DNA of 64,000 nt from Brucella pseudintermedia (GCF_042697365.1 NZ_CP137604.1); one strand, 5' to 3'; shown: positions 35,252 to 44,032, counted from the stretch's first letter. The notes: generated by a model not told the origin, from the letters alone. Translations and numbers: made by a program.

Positions 35252-36001
35252 TCAAAGTCGGTGGCCGCCGTCGACGGTGATGATCGAGCCGGTCATATAG
35301 CGGCTGGCATCGGAAGCCAGCATCAGCACAACCCCGTCCAGATCCTGCGGCTCGCCAAGGCGGCGCATCGGGTTTCGCCCTTTGAAGTATCCCCCTGCCG
35401 GACCGTGCAGCTGCTCTTCATTGATTCGCGTGGGAAACCAGCCCGGCGAAATCGCGTTGACGCGAATATCATGCGCGGCCCATTCCAGCGCCAGCGCCCG
35501 CGTCATCTGCGTCACGCAGGCCTTGGACATGGAATAGGCGGCGGCGCCCTTCTGCGGACGCTCGCCCAGAATGCTGGTCGTGTTGACGATGGAGCCGCCC
35601 TCGCCGTGCCGTATCATGCGGCGCGCCGCCTCCTGCGCCACGAAAAAGGCACCGGCGACATTCACCTCGAATATATGTTCGAGCATGTCGCGTGTCGTGT
35701 CGAGCGCGCGCGCCATATGCGCGACGCCGGCATTGTTGAAAAGCGCCGTTATCGGTCCGAAACGCTCTTCCGCCTCATCGAAAGCGCGAATGATTTCATC
35801 CGGATGGGTTACATCCGCCATGATTTCCAGCACTTCGCCGCCCGATGGACAAATGCTTTCGCCCGCATGGGTGCGCGAGATCGAAATCACGCGCGCACCG
35901 TGCCCGGCCAGCACGTGAACCATGCGCAGGCCCAACCCCGAAGAACCACCCGTCACCGCAATGACCTTGCCCCTGACGGAGAAAAGCTGATCGTCAGTCA
36001 T
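35252..36001 (-). CDS. Short-chain dehydrogenase/reductase (SDR)
   Basis: A 249-residue classical SDR. The cofactor motif is VTGGSSGLGLRM (TGxxxGxG), the structural motif NNAG is FNNAGVAHMARA, and the catalytic Ser-Tyr-Lys are in TTSILGERPQKGAAAYSMSK. The C-terminus IITVDGGHRL is typical of FabG-like reductases. NAD(P)-dependent oxidation or reduction of a carbonyl or alcohol is expected; the substrate is unknown. It stands alone. Confidence 0.9.
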   Translation of the reverse strand: MTDDQLFSVRGKVIAVTGGSSGLGLRMVHVLAGHGARVISISRTHAGESICPSGGEVLEIMADVTHPDEIIRAFDEAEERFGPITALFNNAGVAHMARALDTTRDMLEHIFEVNVAGAFFVAQEAARRMIRHGEGGSIVNTTSILGERPQKGAAAYSMSKACVTQMTRALALEWAAHDIRVNAISPGWFPTRINEEQLHGPAGGYFKGRNPMRRLGEPQDLDGVVLMLASDASRYMTGSIITVDGGHRL

Positions 36002-36233
36002 TCATCCCCTCAACTGCCAATCCGTCTTTATTCTTTCCTAGAATATAGGGAGCTGTATTTGAACCAGTTTGGACCGTAAAAATCGGTTCAAATCAACACA
36101 ATACACAGAAGGCGCGACAAATGACCTTCGACGTGGCTGAAAGACGACACCTGTTCGTGATTGCGCACGCCATTGCGGAGAAGTAAGGAACGAAGCAAAT
36201 AAGAGCATAATCCGACTGGTGGATACGAACATT

Positions 36234-36995
36234 ATGCCCAAGACTTCCCGCCCCCTCGTCGCCGTGCCGACCGATGTGAAGCCGTTTGAAAACTACACAT
36301 GGCACGCCGCGCCCCAACAATATCTGGCAGCGGCCATCGATGTTGCGGGCCTAACGCCGCTTCTGGTGCCGAGCTTCGGCGACAAATTAGACCTCGACGC
36401 CATTCTGGATGCCGTGGACGGCGTTCTCGTGACGGGTTCCAAATCGAACGTTCACCCCGCTCTCTACGGTGCAGAGCCGGGCCCTGCCTTCGAGCCTTAT
36501 GACAATGCGCGCGATGCAACGTCGCTACCGCTGATCCGCGCGGCAATCGAGCGGGGCGTTCCGGTTCTGGCGATCTGCCGCGGCATACAGGAACTGAACG
36601 TCGCGCTGGGCGGCACGCTCGCCACCGAAATCCAGGAACTGGAAGGCCGGATGGACCACCGTGCGCCGGAATCGGAAAGCCAGGCGGAACGCTTCGCCAT
36701 CCAGCACCCGATCAAGCTCAACCCGAACTCATGCCTTGCGGAAATCCTGAAGGAAGAGAGCATTCGCGTGAATTCCGTGCACCGGCAGGCCATCGACAAG
36801 CTTGCCCCACAGCTTGAAGTCGAAGCCGTGGCCGAAGACGGCACGATTGAGGCCGTCTCGGTCAAGAATGCGAAGGGATTTGTCGTCGGCGTCCAGTGGC
36901 ACCCGGAATATTGGGTGCATTCCGACGCCCCTTCCCGCAGGATTTTCGAGGCGTTTGGCGATGCAGTACGCCAACATAGGGCAGTAGGGCAGTAG
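36234..36995 (+). CDS. Gamma-glutamyl-gamma-aminobutyrate hydrolase-like amidase (peptidase C26)
   Basis: A 253-residue class I glutamine-amidotransferase-like hydrolase. The nucleophile elbow is VLAICRGIQELNVALGG with the catalytic Cys, and the His-Glu pair lies in VGVQWHPEY. This fits PuuD-type enzymes that split gamma-glutamyl-GABA in putrescine breakdown, though neighbours give no support for that pathway. GGTGGA lies ten bases before the ATG; a GTG at 36219 is also open. The last residues (AVGQ) and the TAG stop are encoded by the first copies of the AGGGCAGT array. Confidence 0.85.
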   Translation: MPKTSRPLVAVPTDVKPFENYTWHAAPQQYLAAAIDVAGLTPLLVPSFGDKLDLDAILDAVDGVLVTGSKSNVHPALYGAEPGPAFEPYDNARDATSLPLIRAAIERGVPVLAICRGIQELNVALGGTLATEIQELEGRMDHRAPESESQAERFAIQHPIKLNPNSCLAEILKEESIRVNSVHRQAIDKLAPQLEVEAVAEDGTIEAVSVKNAKGFVVGVQWHPEYWVHSDAPSRRIFEAFGDAVRQHRAVGQ

Positions 36996-37185
36996 GGCAG
37001 TAGGGCAGTAGGGCAGTAGGGCAGTAGGGCAGTAGGGCAGTAGGGCAGTAGGGCAGTAGGGCAGAGAAGAATATGGTGGTTGCGGTCACGCGCAATCAAA
37101 ACATACTCCCCTACTCCCTTATTCCCCTATTCCCTTAACATACTGCCTTACTGCCCTATTGCCTTATTGCCTTAACTTACCGCCT
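36978..37185. repeat. Octamer-rich palindromic element, locus 2 (10 x AGGGCAGT)
   Basis: Ten perfect tandem copies of AGGGCAGT span 36978-37057, with a partial eleventh. A spacer with GTTGCG/CGCAAT arms follows, then inverted degenerate octamers (CCCCTACT, CCCTTATT, ACTGCCTT, ATTGCCTT) to about 37180. The whole is an imperfect palindrome between convergent genes. The unit equals the Brucella HOOF-Print octamer, so copy number should vary between strains. Confidence 0.95.
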
Positions 37186-38143
37186 TAACGTGGCCCGTCT
37201 CCGGCACGGGCGTCAGCGCCGAACCGGTGTCGAACCAAGCAATGAGATTGTCGATCACCAGATCCGCCATTGCCTGGCGGGTTTTTTGCGATGCGGATGC
37301 GATATGCGGCAGCAGAACCGTGTTGGGCGCATCGAGCAGCCCCTGCGAAACATGCGGTTCGTTCGCGAAGACGTCGAGACCGGCGGCGGCAATCGTGCCG
37401 TTGTTCAGCGCCGCGACCAGCGCATCCTCATCGACCAGCGAACCGCGTCCGACATTGATCAGCACGCCATCGGCCCCAAGCGCCTCCAGCACGTCCGCAT
37501 CGACCGCCTTCGCCGTTTCCGCCCCGCCCGGCGCGACCAGAATGAGCGTGTCGACGGCCTTGGCAAGCTCCTTCAGGCTGGGATAATAATCGTAGTGCAC
37601 GTCGCTCGCCTGACGGCGATTGTGATAGGCAATCGGCAGGCCGAATGCCTCGATCCGGCGAGCGACCGCCTTGCCGATGCGGCCAAGGCCGAAAATGCCG
37701 ACCTTGCGGCCGCGCAGCGAAAGCTTTGACAGCGGGTAGCGACCCTCCTTCACCCAATTGCCAGCGCGCAGGAATGCCTGCGACTTCGACAGTTCGCGCA
37801 CCGTGTCGATCAGGAGGCCGATAGTCGTATCCGCCACTTCATCGGTCAGCACGTCCGGCGTGTTCGTGACCATCACGTTGCGGGTGGCGGCATGTTTTGC
37901 ATCCACCGCGTCATAGCCGACGCCGAAATTGCCGATGATTTGCAGATTGGGCAGGGCGTCGATCAGCGCCGCATCGACGGTGGACATGCTGGCAATGCCT
38001 TTCACCTCCCCGGCCCAGGCAGCATTGACCAGCGCTGCATCGCCGCGCGGAATGCGGCGCACCGCAAACTCACCCGACAGGCGCTCGACGGCATAGTCGT
38101 TGAAGTTTCCGAGCACAAGAATGGTGGCATCGCGCTTGGTCAT
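37172..38143 (-). CDS. D-2-hydroxyacid dehydrogenase
   Basis: A 323-residue NAD(P)-dependent dehydrogenase of the D-isomer-specific 2-hydroxyacid family. The dinucleotide motif is KVGIFGLGRIGKAVARR. Catalytic residues appear in INVGRGSLVDEDAL (Arg), DVFANEPHV (Glu) and LLPHIASA (His). It resembles glyoxylate/hydroxypyruvate reductases. The last residues KAVS are encoded within the degenerate octamer arm of the neighbouring repeat. It is 90 bases downstream of the LacI-family gene on the same strand, so it could be controlled by it. Confidence 0.88.
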   Translation of the reverse strand: MTKRDATILVLGNFNDYAVERLSGEFAVRRIPRGDAALVNAAWAGEVKGIASMSTVDAALIDALPNLQIIGNFGVGYDAVDAKHAATRNVMVTNTPDVLTDEVADTTIGLLIDTVRELSKSQAFLRAGNWVKEGRYPLSKLSLRGRKVGIFGLGRIGKAVARRIEAFGLPIAYHNRRQASDVHYDYYPSLKELAKAVDTLILVAPGGAETAKAVDADVLEALGADGVLINVGRGSLVDEDALVAALNNGTIAAAGLDVFANEPHVSQGLLDAPNTVLLPHIASASQKTRQAMADLVIDNLIAWFDTGSALTPVPETGHVKAVS

Positions 38144-38233
38144 GACAATATTCCTCTGGGCAGCATGGGGGCAGTTCGTTGAAGATCGGCGACCGGCCAG
38201 CCAAAGGCTGAACCGGATCCGAAGCGGGGGAAA

Positions 38234-39253
38234 TCAGCCGTGTTTCGGCTTGGAGGTCGATTGCCGGATATGCAGTTCCGGCTTGATGAGTTCCTGCATT
38301 GAGGAAACCTCGACGCCGTTGAGCTGATCGAGCAGCGCGCGCGCCGCGCGGCGTCCCACCTCGCGCTGTCCGTTCCAGACGGTCGTCAGCGCCGGCGTCG
38401 CGATGGCCGCTTCCTCAAGATCGTCATAGCCGGTCACGGAAATATCCTCGCCCGGCACCAGCCCGGCGCGGGCGATGCCGTTCATCAGGCCGATGGCGGT
38501 GAGGTCATTCCAGCAGACCGCCGCCGTCGGCTTGTCCTTCAGCGCCAGAAATTGCGGCGCGACCTCAAAGCCGCCCTGCTTGGTGCGCGGCCCGGCGATG
38601 CGCCAGTCCGGGCGAACCTCAAGCCCGGCCTTTTCCATCGCCTGCACATAGCCGCGATAGCGGTCGCGGCCCGTCGACGTCTGGTCGGTGCCGCCGATCA
38701 TGGCGATGCGCGTATGGCCGAGCGAAATCAGGTGGTTGGTGGCAAGGCCGATGCCGTAGGCGTCGTCACCCCGGAAAACCGGCGCGTGAACGCCTTCGAC
38801 GCTACGCGCGATGAGCACAACCGGCAGGCCGTTGTCCTCGGCAAGCTGGATGTCTTCCGGCGGCGTGCCGATGGCAGGCGACATGATGACCCCGTCCGCG
38901 CCCAGTTGCAAAAGCGTATCCATGAAGGTGCGCTGCTTTTCGAGCTGGTCATAATGGTTGGACAGGATGAAGGTCTGGCGCGAGCGGTCCAGTTCCGTTT
39001 CGATGGATTTGAGAATTTCCGCGAAGAACGGGTTCATGATGTCATGCACCACGACGCCGACAATGCCGGAGCGTGAGGTGCGCAGGCTCGCAGCGCGACG
39101 GTTATAGATATAACCGATGGCGCGGGCATGTTCCTTGATCTTCTCGCGGGTCTGGTCGGCAACGAGGGGACTGTCGCGCAAGGCGAGCGAAACGGTGGCT
39201 GTCGAAACACCAAGCGCGTCAGCGATGGTCGATAGCTTTATTTTCTGGGCCAA
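38234..39253 (-). CDS. LacI-family transcriptional regulator
   Basis: A 339-residue LacI/GalR regulator. The helix-turn-helix with hinge is IKLSTIADALGVSTATVSLA, followed by a periplasmic-binding-protein-like sugar domain (residues ~60-339). A TTG start at 39253, with GGGGAGGCGAC immediately upstream, places the helix-turn-helix at the normal position; an ATG at 39301 would add 16 atypical residues and lacks a good ribosome site. The adjacent dehydrogenase is a plausible target. Confidence 0.88.
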   Translation of the reverse strand: MAQKIKLSTIADALGVSTATVSLALRDSPLVADQTREKIKEHARAIGYIYNRRAASLRTSRSGIVGVVVHDIMNPFFAEILKSIETELDRSRQTFILSNHYDQLEKQRTFMDTLLQLGADGVIMSPAIGTPPEDIQLAEDNGLPVVLIARSVEGVHAPVFRGDDAYGIGLATNHLISLGHTRIAMIGGTDQTSTGRDRYRGYVQAMEKAGLEVRPDWRIAGPRTKQGGFEVAPQFLALKDKPTAAVCWNDLTAIGLMNGIARAGLVPGEDISVTGYDDLEEAAIATPALTTVWNGQREVGRRAARALLDQLNGVEVSSMQELIKPELHIRQSTSKPKHG

Positions 39254-39462
39254 GTCGCCTCCCCAAATTGGTCCGTGCCGCAGTTGGAGACGCGGCCGCA
39301 ACCTGACAAGGCGGGACGCGACCGTTCGTCCTGCGAACGGTTATGCCATTGCCATCCTTGAATTGGAAGCATTTTCGATAGCGCGCAACCTGAAAAGTGT
39401 TTCACGGTTTCGCGCCAAGATGCGCGTCAAAACAAATAGTTAGAGCTCGCCGAAGGATGGAC

Positions 39463-39954
39463 TTATTCCACCTCTTCCTCTTCCGGCACTTCCGTTTCCG
39501 ACTCTTCGGCAAGGCGCACGACGCCACGCAGCGCAAGATTGCTCTCCATCCGGCTCAGCATCTTGAGGAAAGCCTTGCGGTCCTTCTTGTCGAGGCTTTT
39601 CAGCATGTCCTTTTCGGTCTTGCGAATGGATTTCTCAATCGCCTTGATGGTCTCAAGGCCGGCTTGCGTGAGATAGATATGCGATTGGCGCTGATCGGTT
39701 TCCGAGGCGCGTTTGGCGACAAAACCCTGGCTTTGCAGGCGCGCGATGGTTTTGGTGATGGTCGGCGGACGCACACCCAGGCGCTGCGCAAGAACGCCCG
39801 GCGTCAGCCCGTCCTCGGCCGCCAGTTGCAGCATGACCGCATCCTGCCCCGCATAAAGCCCCTGTTCGAGAAGCCTGGTGGCCAGCACCGTGCGCGACAG
39901 TCTCGCCACGGATTGGAGCCGGTAAAGTACAACCGCCTTATTGTCCTTGCTCAT
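39463..39954 (-). CDS. MarR-family transcriptional regulator
   Basis: A 163-residue MarR regulator. The winged-helix region is LTPGVLAQRLGVRPPTITKT with TIARLQSQGFVAKRASETDQ as the wing. The C-terminus is an unusual acidic run (ESETEVPEEEEVE). The start is set by GAGGTGGCG before the ATG. It is divergent from the creatininase-family gene, 169 bases apart, and probably controls it and itself. A short CAACA-AGCGCC-TGTTG inversion at 40046-40061 is a weak operator candidate. Confidence 0.88.
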   Translation of the reverse strand: MSKDNKAVVLYRLQSVARLSRTVLATRLLEQGLYAGQDAVMLQLAAEDGLTPGVLAQRLGVRPPTITKTIARLQSQGFVAKRASETDQRQSHIYLTQAGLETIKAIEKSIRKTEKDMLKSLDKKDRKAFLKMLSRMESNLALRGVVRLAEESETEVPEEEEVE

Positions 39955-40123
39955 CGCCACCTCGCCCTTTTTACGACGTTTCGCTGTCGTCCGATCGATA
40001 GTCCCGCCTGTTCTCATATCCTAAAATATTGTCCGACTTATGAAACAACAAGCGCCTGTTGCTGTCATGGCTAATGGACGTTACGCTTCCGGGCTCCGAT
40101 GAAATGAATGAAGTGAGGAAAAC

Positions 40124-40906
40124 ATGACCGATCTGCGTGATCAAAACAGCGACATGATTGTCGTTCTGCCTCTTGGCGCTCACGAACAGCATGGGCCTCA
40201 CCTGCCGTTTGAAACGGATACGATCATCGCCGAAGGTATTGTCGCCCGCGTCAGCGATGCGCTGCCGCCTGAGCTGAATGTCAATTTTCTGCCTGCGCAG
40301 CCGGTCGGCTATTCCATCGAGCATATGGACACGGAAGGAACTCAGAGCCTCGCCTTTGCCGAGGCCGTGAACCAGTGGATCGGCATCGGTGAAAACCTTC
40401 ACGCAGGCGGCATCCGCAAGCTGGTCATGCTGAACGCGCATGGCGGCAACTCGCCGCTGATGACCATCGTCGCGACGGAACTGCGCACAAGGCTCGACAT
40501 GCTCGCCGTCGCCACGAGCTGGACCCGCTTCGGCCTGCCGGAAGGGCTGATTACGCCGGAGGAGAAGGCGCTCGACATTCACGGCGGCTTCATCGAGACA
40601 TCGGTGATGCTGGCGCTGCGCCCCGATCTGGTGGATATGTCGAAGGCGCGCAACTTCTCCAACGCCCAATCACGCTACGCCGAGGAATTCAAGTTCCTGC
40701 GCGCCTATGGCCCGCACGCTTTCGGCTGGAAGATGCACGACCTCAACCCGGAAGGCGTGGCAGGCAACGCGGCGGCTGCAACGGCGGAAGCGGGCGAAAA
40801 GCTGCTCGCCAACGCGGTGACGGGCTTTATCGACCTGCTGCGCGATGTCGACAGGTTCGAGCTCGCCCGGTTCAAATCGCAACGCCTCGCCAGTCAGGCG
40901 AACTGA
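40124..40906 (+). CDS. Creatininase-family amidohydrolase
   Basis: A 260-residue metal-dependent hydrolase of the creatininase/MftE family. The metal site signature is PLGAHEQHGPHLPFETDT near residue 16 and LNAHGGNSPLM near 105, with further Glu in HGGFIETSVML. The family includes creatinine amidohydrolase, FAPy hydrolase ArfB and the mycofactocin protease MftE, so the substrate is uncertain. GTGAGGAAAAC sits before the ATG. Divergent MarR regulator upstream; toxin-antitoxin genes converge from the other side. Confidence 0.87.
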   Translation: MTDLRDQNSDMIVVLPLGAHEQHGPHLPFETDTIIAEGIVARVSDALPPELNVNFLPAQPVGYSIEHMDTEGTQSLAFAEAVNQWIGIGENLHAGGIRKLVMLNAHGGNSPLMTIVATELRTRLDMLAVATSWTRFGLPEGLITPEEKALDIHGGFIETSVMLALRPDLVDMSKARNFSNAQSRYAEEFKFLRAYGPHAFGWKMHDLNPEGVAGNAAAATAEAGEKLLANAVTGFIDLLRDVDRFELARFKSQRLASQAN

Positions 40907-40915
40907 CAAATCAGC

Positions 40916-41314
40916 CTATTCGAGCCAGTTTTCGACCGATAATTCGCTGACCCGTCCGAACTCGGACACATTGGCCGTCACCATGGTTTTTCCAAGCGTG
41001 GCGGCATGGGCTGCAATCAGAAGGTTATTGCCGCCAATCGGCTGCCCTTTTGCTTCAAGCGCAGCCCGAAGCGCTCCATATTTTGCATCGGCGGGAACAT
41101 CGAACGGCAGAACAGGTATCTCCCGAAGAATGGCCTCGACACGCTCGGCCAGGGCAGGCGAACCTTTTTTCAGAACACCATAACGAAGTTCGGCAGCAAC
41201 GATGATGCTGGTGCAAACGGCATCTGCCCCAACCCGCCTGATATGTCCGGCAACCGAACCCGCCGGATTTTTTACCAGATCGCTGATGATGTTGGTGTCT
41301 AACATATAGCGCAT
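40916..41314 (-). CDS. vapC: PIN-domain toxin, VapC/FitB type
   Basis: A 132-residue PIN-domain protein, normally a Mg2+-dependent RNase that cleaves specific RNAs. The first acidic residue is in MLDTNIISDLV and the second in VAAELRYG. At the third site, usually NDLLIAA or YDLLIAA, this protein has GGNNLLIAAHA, with Asn in place of the catalytic Asp. Activity may thus be reduced. The ATG shares one base with the antitoxin stop (TGATG), so translation is coupled. It converges on the creatininase-family gene with ten bases between. Confidence 0.88.
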   Translation of the reverse strand: MRYMLDTNIISDLVKNPAGSVAGHIRRVGADAVCTSIIVAAELRYGVLKKGSPALAERVEAILREIPVLPFDVPADAKYGALRAALEAKGQPIGGNNLLIAAHAATLGKTMVTANVSEFGRVSELSVENWLE

Positions 41315-41565
41315 CAGAAGATGTCTTTCGGCTCGACCGGGCGGTCCGCAACATCAGGCAGGGCTTCATCCAGGGGTTTCCAGCTGTCGAGCAGGGCCAG
41401 CAGTCCGCCCCGGCGAAGCGGTTCGACGATCAGCCGGTCGCCGTCGCGCGTAATCAATGCCCGATCGCCCGGCAGCTCGAATTCGACCGGAATCCGGATT
41501 GCCTGATTGCGATTGTTGCGGAACAGCCGGACTTCCCGCGATTTGGGCCGAGGTTTCTGGGACAT
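41314..41565 (-). CDS. vapB: AbrB-like antitoxin, VapB type
   Basis: An 83-residue antitoxin. The N-terminal swapped-hairpin DNA-binding domain reads VRLFRNNRNQAIRIPVEFEL and GDRALITRDGDRLIVEP. The C-terminal tail (LLALLDSWKPLDEALPD) should thread into and block the toxin. A strong ribosome site, AAGGAGGTGAGGAA, precedes the ATG. The pair is expected to repress its own promoter. CATATG and ATATG repeats in the 30 bases upstream (around 41582-41601) are candidate operator half-sites. Confidence 0.88.
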   Translation of the reverse strand: MSQKPRPKSREVRLFRNNRNQAIRIPVEFELPGDRALITRDGDRLIVEPLRRGGLLALLDSWKPLDEALPDVADRPVEPKDIF

Positions 41566-41656
41566 TTCCTCACCTCCTTGACATATACCAGAAACATATG
41601 CCGGATACGGTCGCGCTTCAAGCCCCTGCGCTCCTGTCGTCATCGTGAACGGCAAC

Positions 41657-41675
41657 AATGTAATATTATAGCATT
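41657..41675. promoter_or_regulatory. Candidate Zur-box
   Basis: AATGTAATATTATAGCATT is a 19-base near-palindrome, with seven of nine pairs symmetric about the central base. It resembles the A/T-rich Zur sites of alphaproteobacteria, as remembered. It lies 125 bases upstream of a COG0523-family GTPase gene with a histidine-rich metal region, a frequent Zur target. Confidence 0.55.
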
Positions 41676-41799
41676 GCATATGGCATTCACGCTGCCCTTC
41701 CCTTATATGAATTGTCCTATCCGGGGTTTCGGTCTGGCCGTTTCGCGCTGGCCGTTCTGACCCCCGACTTCAAAGGCCACAACTTCAAGAGGCATGACC

Positions 41800-42972
41800 A
41801 TGAGCCAGGCTGAAGCCCAAACCGAAGCTCCGTCTGAAACCAAGACGACCACTGAAGCTGGCCGCATCCCCGTGACCGTTCTGACGGGCTATCTGGGTTC
41901 GGGCAAGACCACCCTTCTCAACCGCATCCTGACCGAAAATCACGGCAAGCGTTATGCGGTCATCGTCAATGAATTCGGCGAGATCGGCATCGACAACGAC
42001 CTGATCGTCGAGTCGGACGAAGAAATCTACGAAATGAACAATGGCTGCATCTGCTGCACCGTGCGCGGCGACCTGATCCGCGTGGTGGAAGGGCTGATGC
42101 GCCGTCCGGGCCGTTTTGACGCCATCATCGTCGAAACGACCGGCCTTGCCGACCCGGTTCCGGTCGCGCAGACCTTCTTCATGGATGACGACGTGCGCGC
42201 AAAGACCAGCCTCGACGCCGTTGTTGCCCTTGTCGATGCCAAGCACCTGCCGCTGCGCCTGAAAGACAGCCGCGAGGCAGAAGACCAGATCGCCTTCGCC
42301 GACGTGGTGCTCATCAACAAGACCGATCTCGTCACGCCGCAGGAACTGGCCGCCATCGAGGCGACCGTGCGCGCCATCAACCCGCACGCCATCATCCACC
42401 GCACCGAGCGCGCCTCCATCCCGCTCGACCGCGTGCTGGATCGCGGCGCCTTCGACCTGAAGCGCGTTCTGGACAACGATCCGCACTTCCTCGACCATGA
42501 TCATCCCGATCACGTATGCGGCCCCGACTGCGATCACGATCACCACGATCATGACCATCATGGACACCATCACCATGCGCATGATCACGATCATCATCAT
42601 CATGACCATGAATGCGGCCCTGATTGCGATCATGACCATCATCATCACCACGATCATGCCTCGCCAATCCATGACGTGACGGTGAAGTCGGTATCGCTCA
42701 GGGCGGGTGAAATCGATCCGGCCAAATTCTTCCCGTGGATCCAGAACATCACCCAGACGCAGGGTCCGAACATCCTGCGACTCAAGGGCATCATCGCCTT
42801 CAAGGACGACCCGGACCGCTATGTGGTGCAGGGTGTGCACATGATCATCGAAGGCGATCACCAGCGCGCCTGGAAGGCAGACGAAAAGCGCGAAAGCCGC
42901 CTCGTCTTCATCGGACGCGAACTCGACCCCGCCGCCCTGAAGGCCGGTTTCGAGAACAGCCAGGCGAAATAG
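41800..42972 (+). CDS. COG0523 (CobW/ZNG-type) metallochaperone GTPase
   Basis: A 390-residue G3E GTPase. Walker A is GYLGSGKTTLLNRIL, the metal motif CxCC is CICCTVRGDL, switch regions include ETTGLADP, and NKTDLV is the guanine motif. Residues ~228-285 form a histidine/aspartate-rich metal-binding loop with two CGPDCDHDHHDHDHH-like repeats. The C-terminal CobW domain follows. Zinc-regulated members insert Zn(II) into client proteins when zinc is scarce; the upstream palindrome supports that role over cobalamin synthesis. AAGAGG seven bases upstream favours 41800 over the ATG at 41794. The WD40 gene follows. Confidence 0.9.
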   Translation: MSQAEAQTEAPSETKTTTEAGRIPVTVLTGYLGSGKTTLLNRILTENHGKRYAVIVNEFGEIGIDNDLIVESDEEIYEMNNGCICCTVRGDLIRVVEGLMRRPGRFDAIIVETTGLADPVPVAQTFFMDDDVRAKTSLDAVVALVDAKHLPLRLKDSREAEDQIAFADVVLINKTDLVTPQELAAIEATVRAINPHAIIHRTERASIPLDRVLDRGAFDLKRVLDNDPHFLDHDHPDHVCGPDCDHDHHDHDHHGHHHHAHDHDHHHHDHECGPDCDHDHHHHHDHASPIHDVTVKSVSLRAGEIDPAKFFPWIQNITQTQGPNILRLKGIIAFKDDPDRYVVQGVHMIIEGDHQRAWKADEKRESRLVFIGRELDPAALKAGFENSQAK

Positions 42973-42990
42973 CGCCCTCTTTCATCTTAC

Positions 42991-43029
42991 GCATTTCCAG
43001 TAACCGCTCCAAAGCTTTGCTGGAAATGC
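42991..43029. repeat. RIME-like palindrome between the GTPase and WD40 genes
   Basis: GCATTTCCAG and CTGGAAATGC are perfect 10-base inverted arms around a 19-base centre. The arms match the GCATTTCC core of the larger elements at 48173 and 57857. Confidence 0.6.
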
Positions 43030-43057
43030 CCTCATCAATAAACAATACCGGAAGCCA

Positions 43058-44032
43058 ATGCCTACAGTAGCTCCGCTCGACCTTGAAGGTCATTGTCTTT
43101 ATGCGCGCTTTGTCGGCGGCATTCCCTTCTTCGCCATGGCCGATGGCGCGATCCATCAGCTCAACAATGCAAACAGCACCGCGACAGCCCATGACGGGCT
43201 GTTGAGCGCGGCTGTTTCCGTTGATGGAAAGTCGCTCATCACCGGCGGCGAGGACGGGCGCGTCTGCCGCACGGATATCGATGGAACGGTGACCGAACTG
43301 GCAAAGGTTCCGCGCAAATGGATGACCGCGGTTGCCGCAGGTCCGGGCGGCACGGTCGGCTTTGCGTCCGGTCGCACCGTGTGGGTGCGCACGTCTGACG
43401 GCAAGGTGCAGGAGTTTGCGCAGGAACGCAGCGTCGAGGGCATTGCCTTCGCGCCGAAGGGCCAGCGGCTGGCGATTGCCCGCTATAATGGCGCAACGCT
43501 GATCTGGACCGGCACGGCGGCAAAGCCTGTGGAGCTGGAATGGAAAGGCGCGCATATCGGGGTGACCTTCTCGCCCGACGGACGCTTCCTCATCACCTCG
43601 ATGCAGGAAAATGCTCTGCATGGCTGGCGTCTCGAAGATGCCAAGCACATGCGCATGACCGGCTATCCGGCGAAGGTCAAGGACTGGTCGTGGAGCGCCA
43701 AGGCCAAGTGGCTCGCCACCTCCGGCGCGCCTGCGGCAATCGTCTGGCCCTTCGCGGGCAAGGACGGTCCGATGGGCAAGGCCCCGCTGGAGCTTGGGCT
43801 TCGCGGCGACAGCATGGTGACATCGGTTGCCTGCCATCCGGTCGAGGACATTGCGGCCATCGGCTATAGCGACGGCATGATCCTGATCGCACGTTTTGCC
43901 GACAGCAAGGAAGTGCTGCTGCGCCGCCCCGGCAAGGGCGCCATCACCAGCATGGGCTGGGACAATGAAGGCCACCGCCTCGTCTTCGGCTCGGAGGCCG
44001 GGGATTGTGGAGTGGTTTCGATAAGGGATTAG
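43058..44032 (+). CDS. WD40-repeat protein
   Basis: A 324-residue protein built of about six to seven WD40-like blades, for example SVDGKSLITGGEDGRVCRTD, GVTFSPDGRFLITSMQENAL and GWDNEGHRLVFGSEAGDCGV. No signal peptide or membrane segment is seen; a cytoplasmic scaffold is likely. It follows the COG0523 GTPase by 85 bases in the same direction, so it may share the putative zinc control and assist that protein. Its TAG stop overlaps the first AGGGCAGT copy of the octamer array. Confidence 0.82.
   Translation: MPTVAPLDLEGHCLYARFVGGIPFFAMADGAIHQLNNANSTATAHDGLLSAAVSVDGKSLITGGEDGRVCRTDIDGTVTELAKVPRKWMTAVAAGPGGTVGFASGRTVWVRTSDGKVQEFAQERSVEGIAFAPKGQRLAIARYNGATLIWTGTAAKPVELEWKGAHIGVTFSPDGRFLITSMQENALHGWRLEDAKHMRMTGYPAKVKDWSWSAKAKWLATSGAPAAIVWPFAGKDGPMGKAPLELGLRGDSMVTSVACHPVEDIAAIGYSDGMILIARFADSKEVLLRRPGKGAITSMGWDNEGHRLVFGSEAGDCGVVSIRD

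Noticed and set aside
36121..36186. A 21-codon frame beginning MTFDVAERRHLFVIAHAIAE
   Set aside because: It has a GAAGG about ten bases upstream, but length, composition and lack of context are not enough to call a gene.
36978..37064. Regular repeat array resembling a CRISPR
   Set aside because: The unit is eight bases with no spacers and no cas genes nearby; it is a VNTR.
42520..42660. CAC/CAT-rich simple repeat
   Set aside because: It is the coding sequence of the histidine-rich metal-binding loop of the COG0523 GTPase, not an independent repeat.
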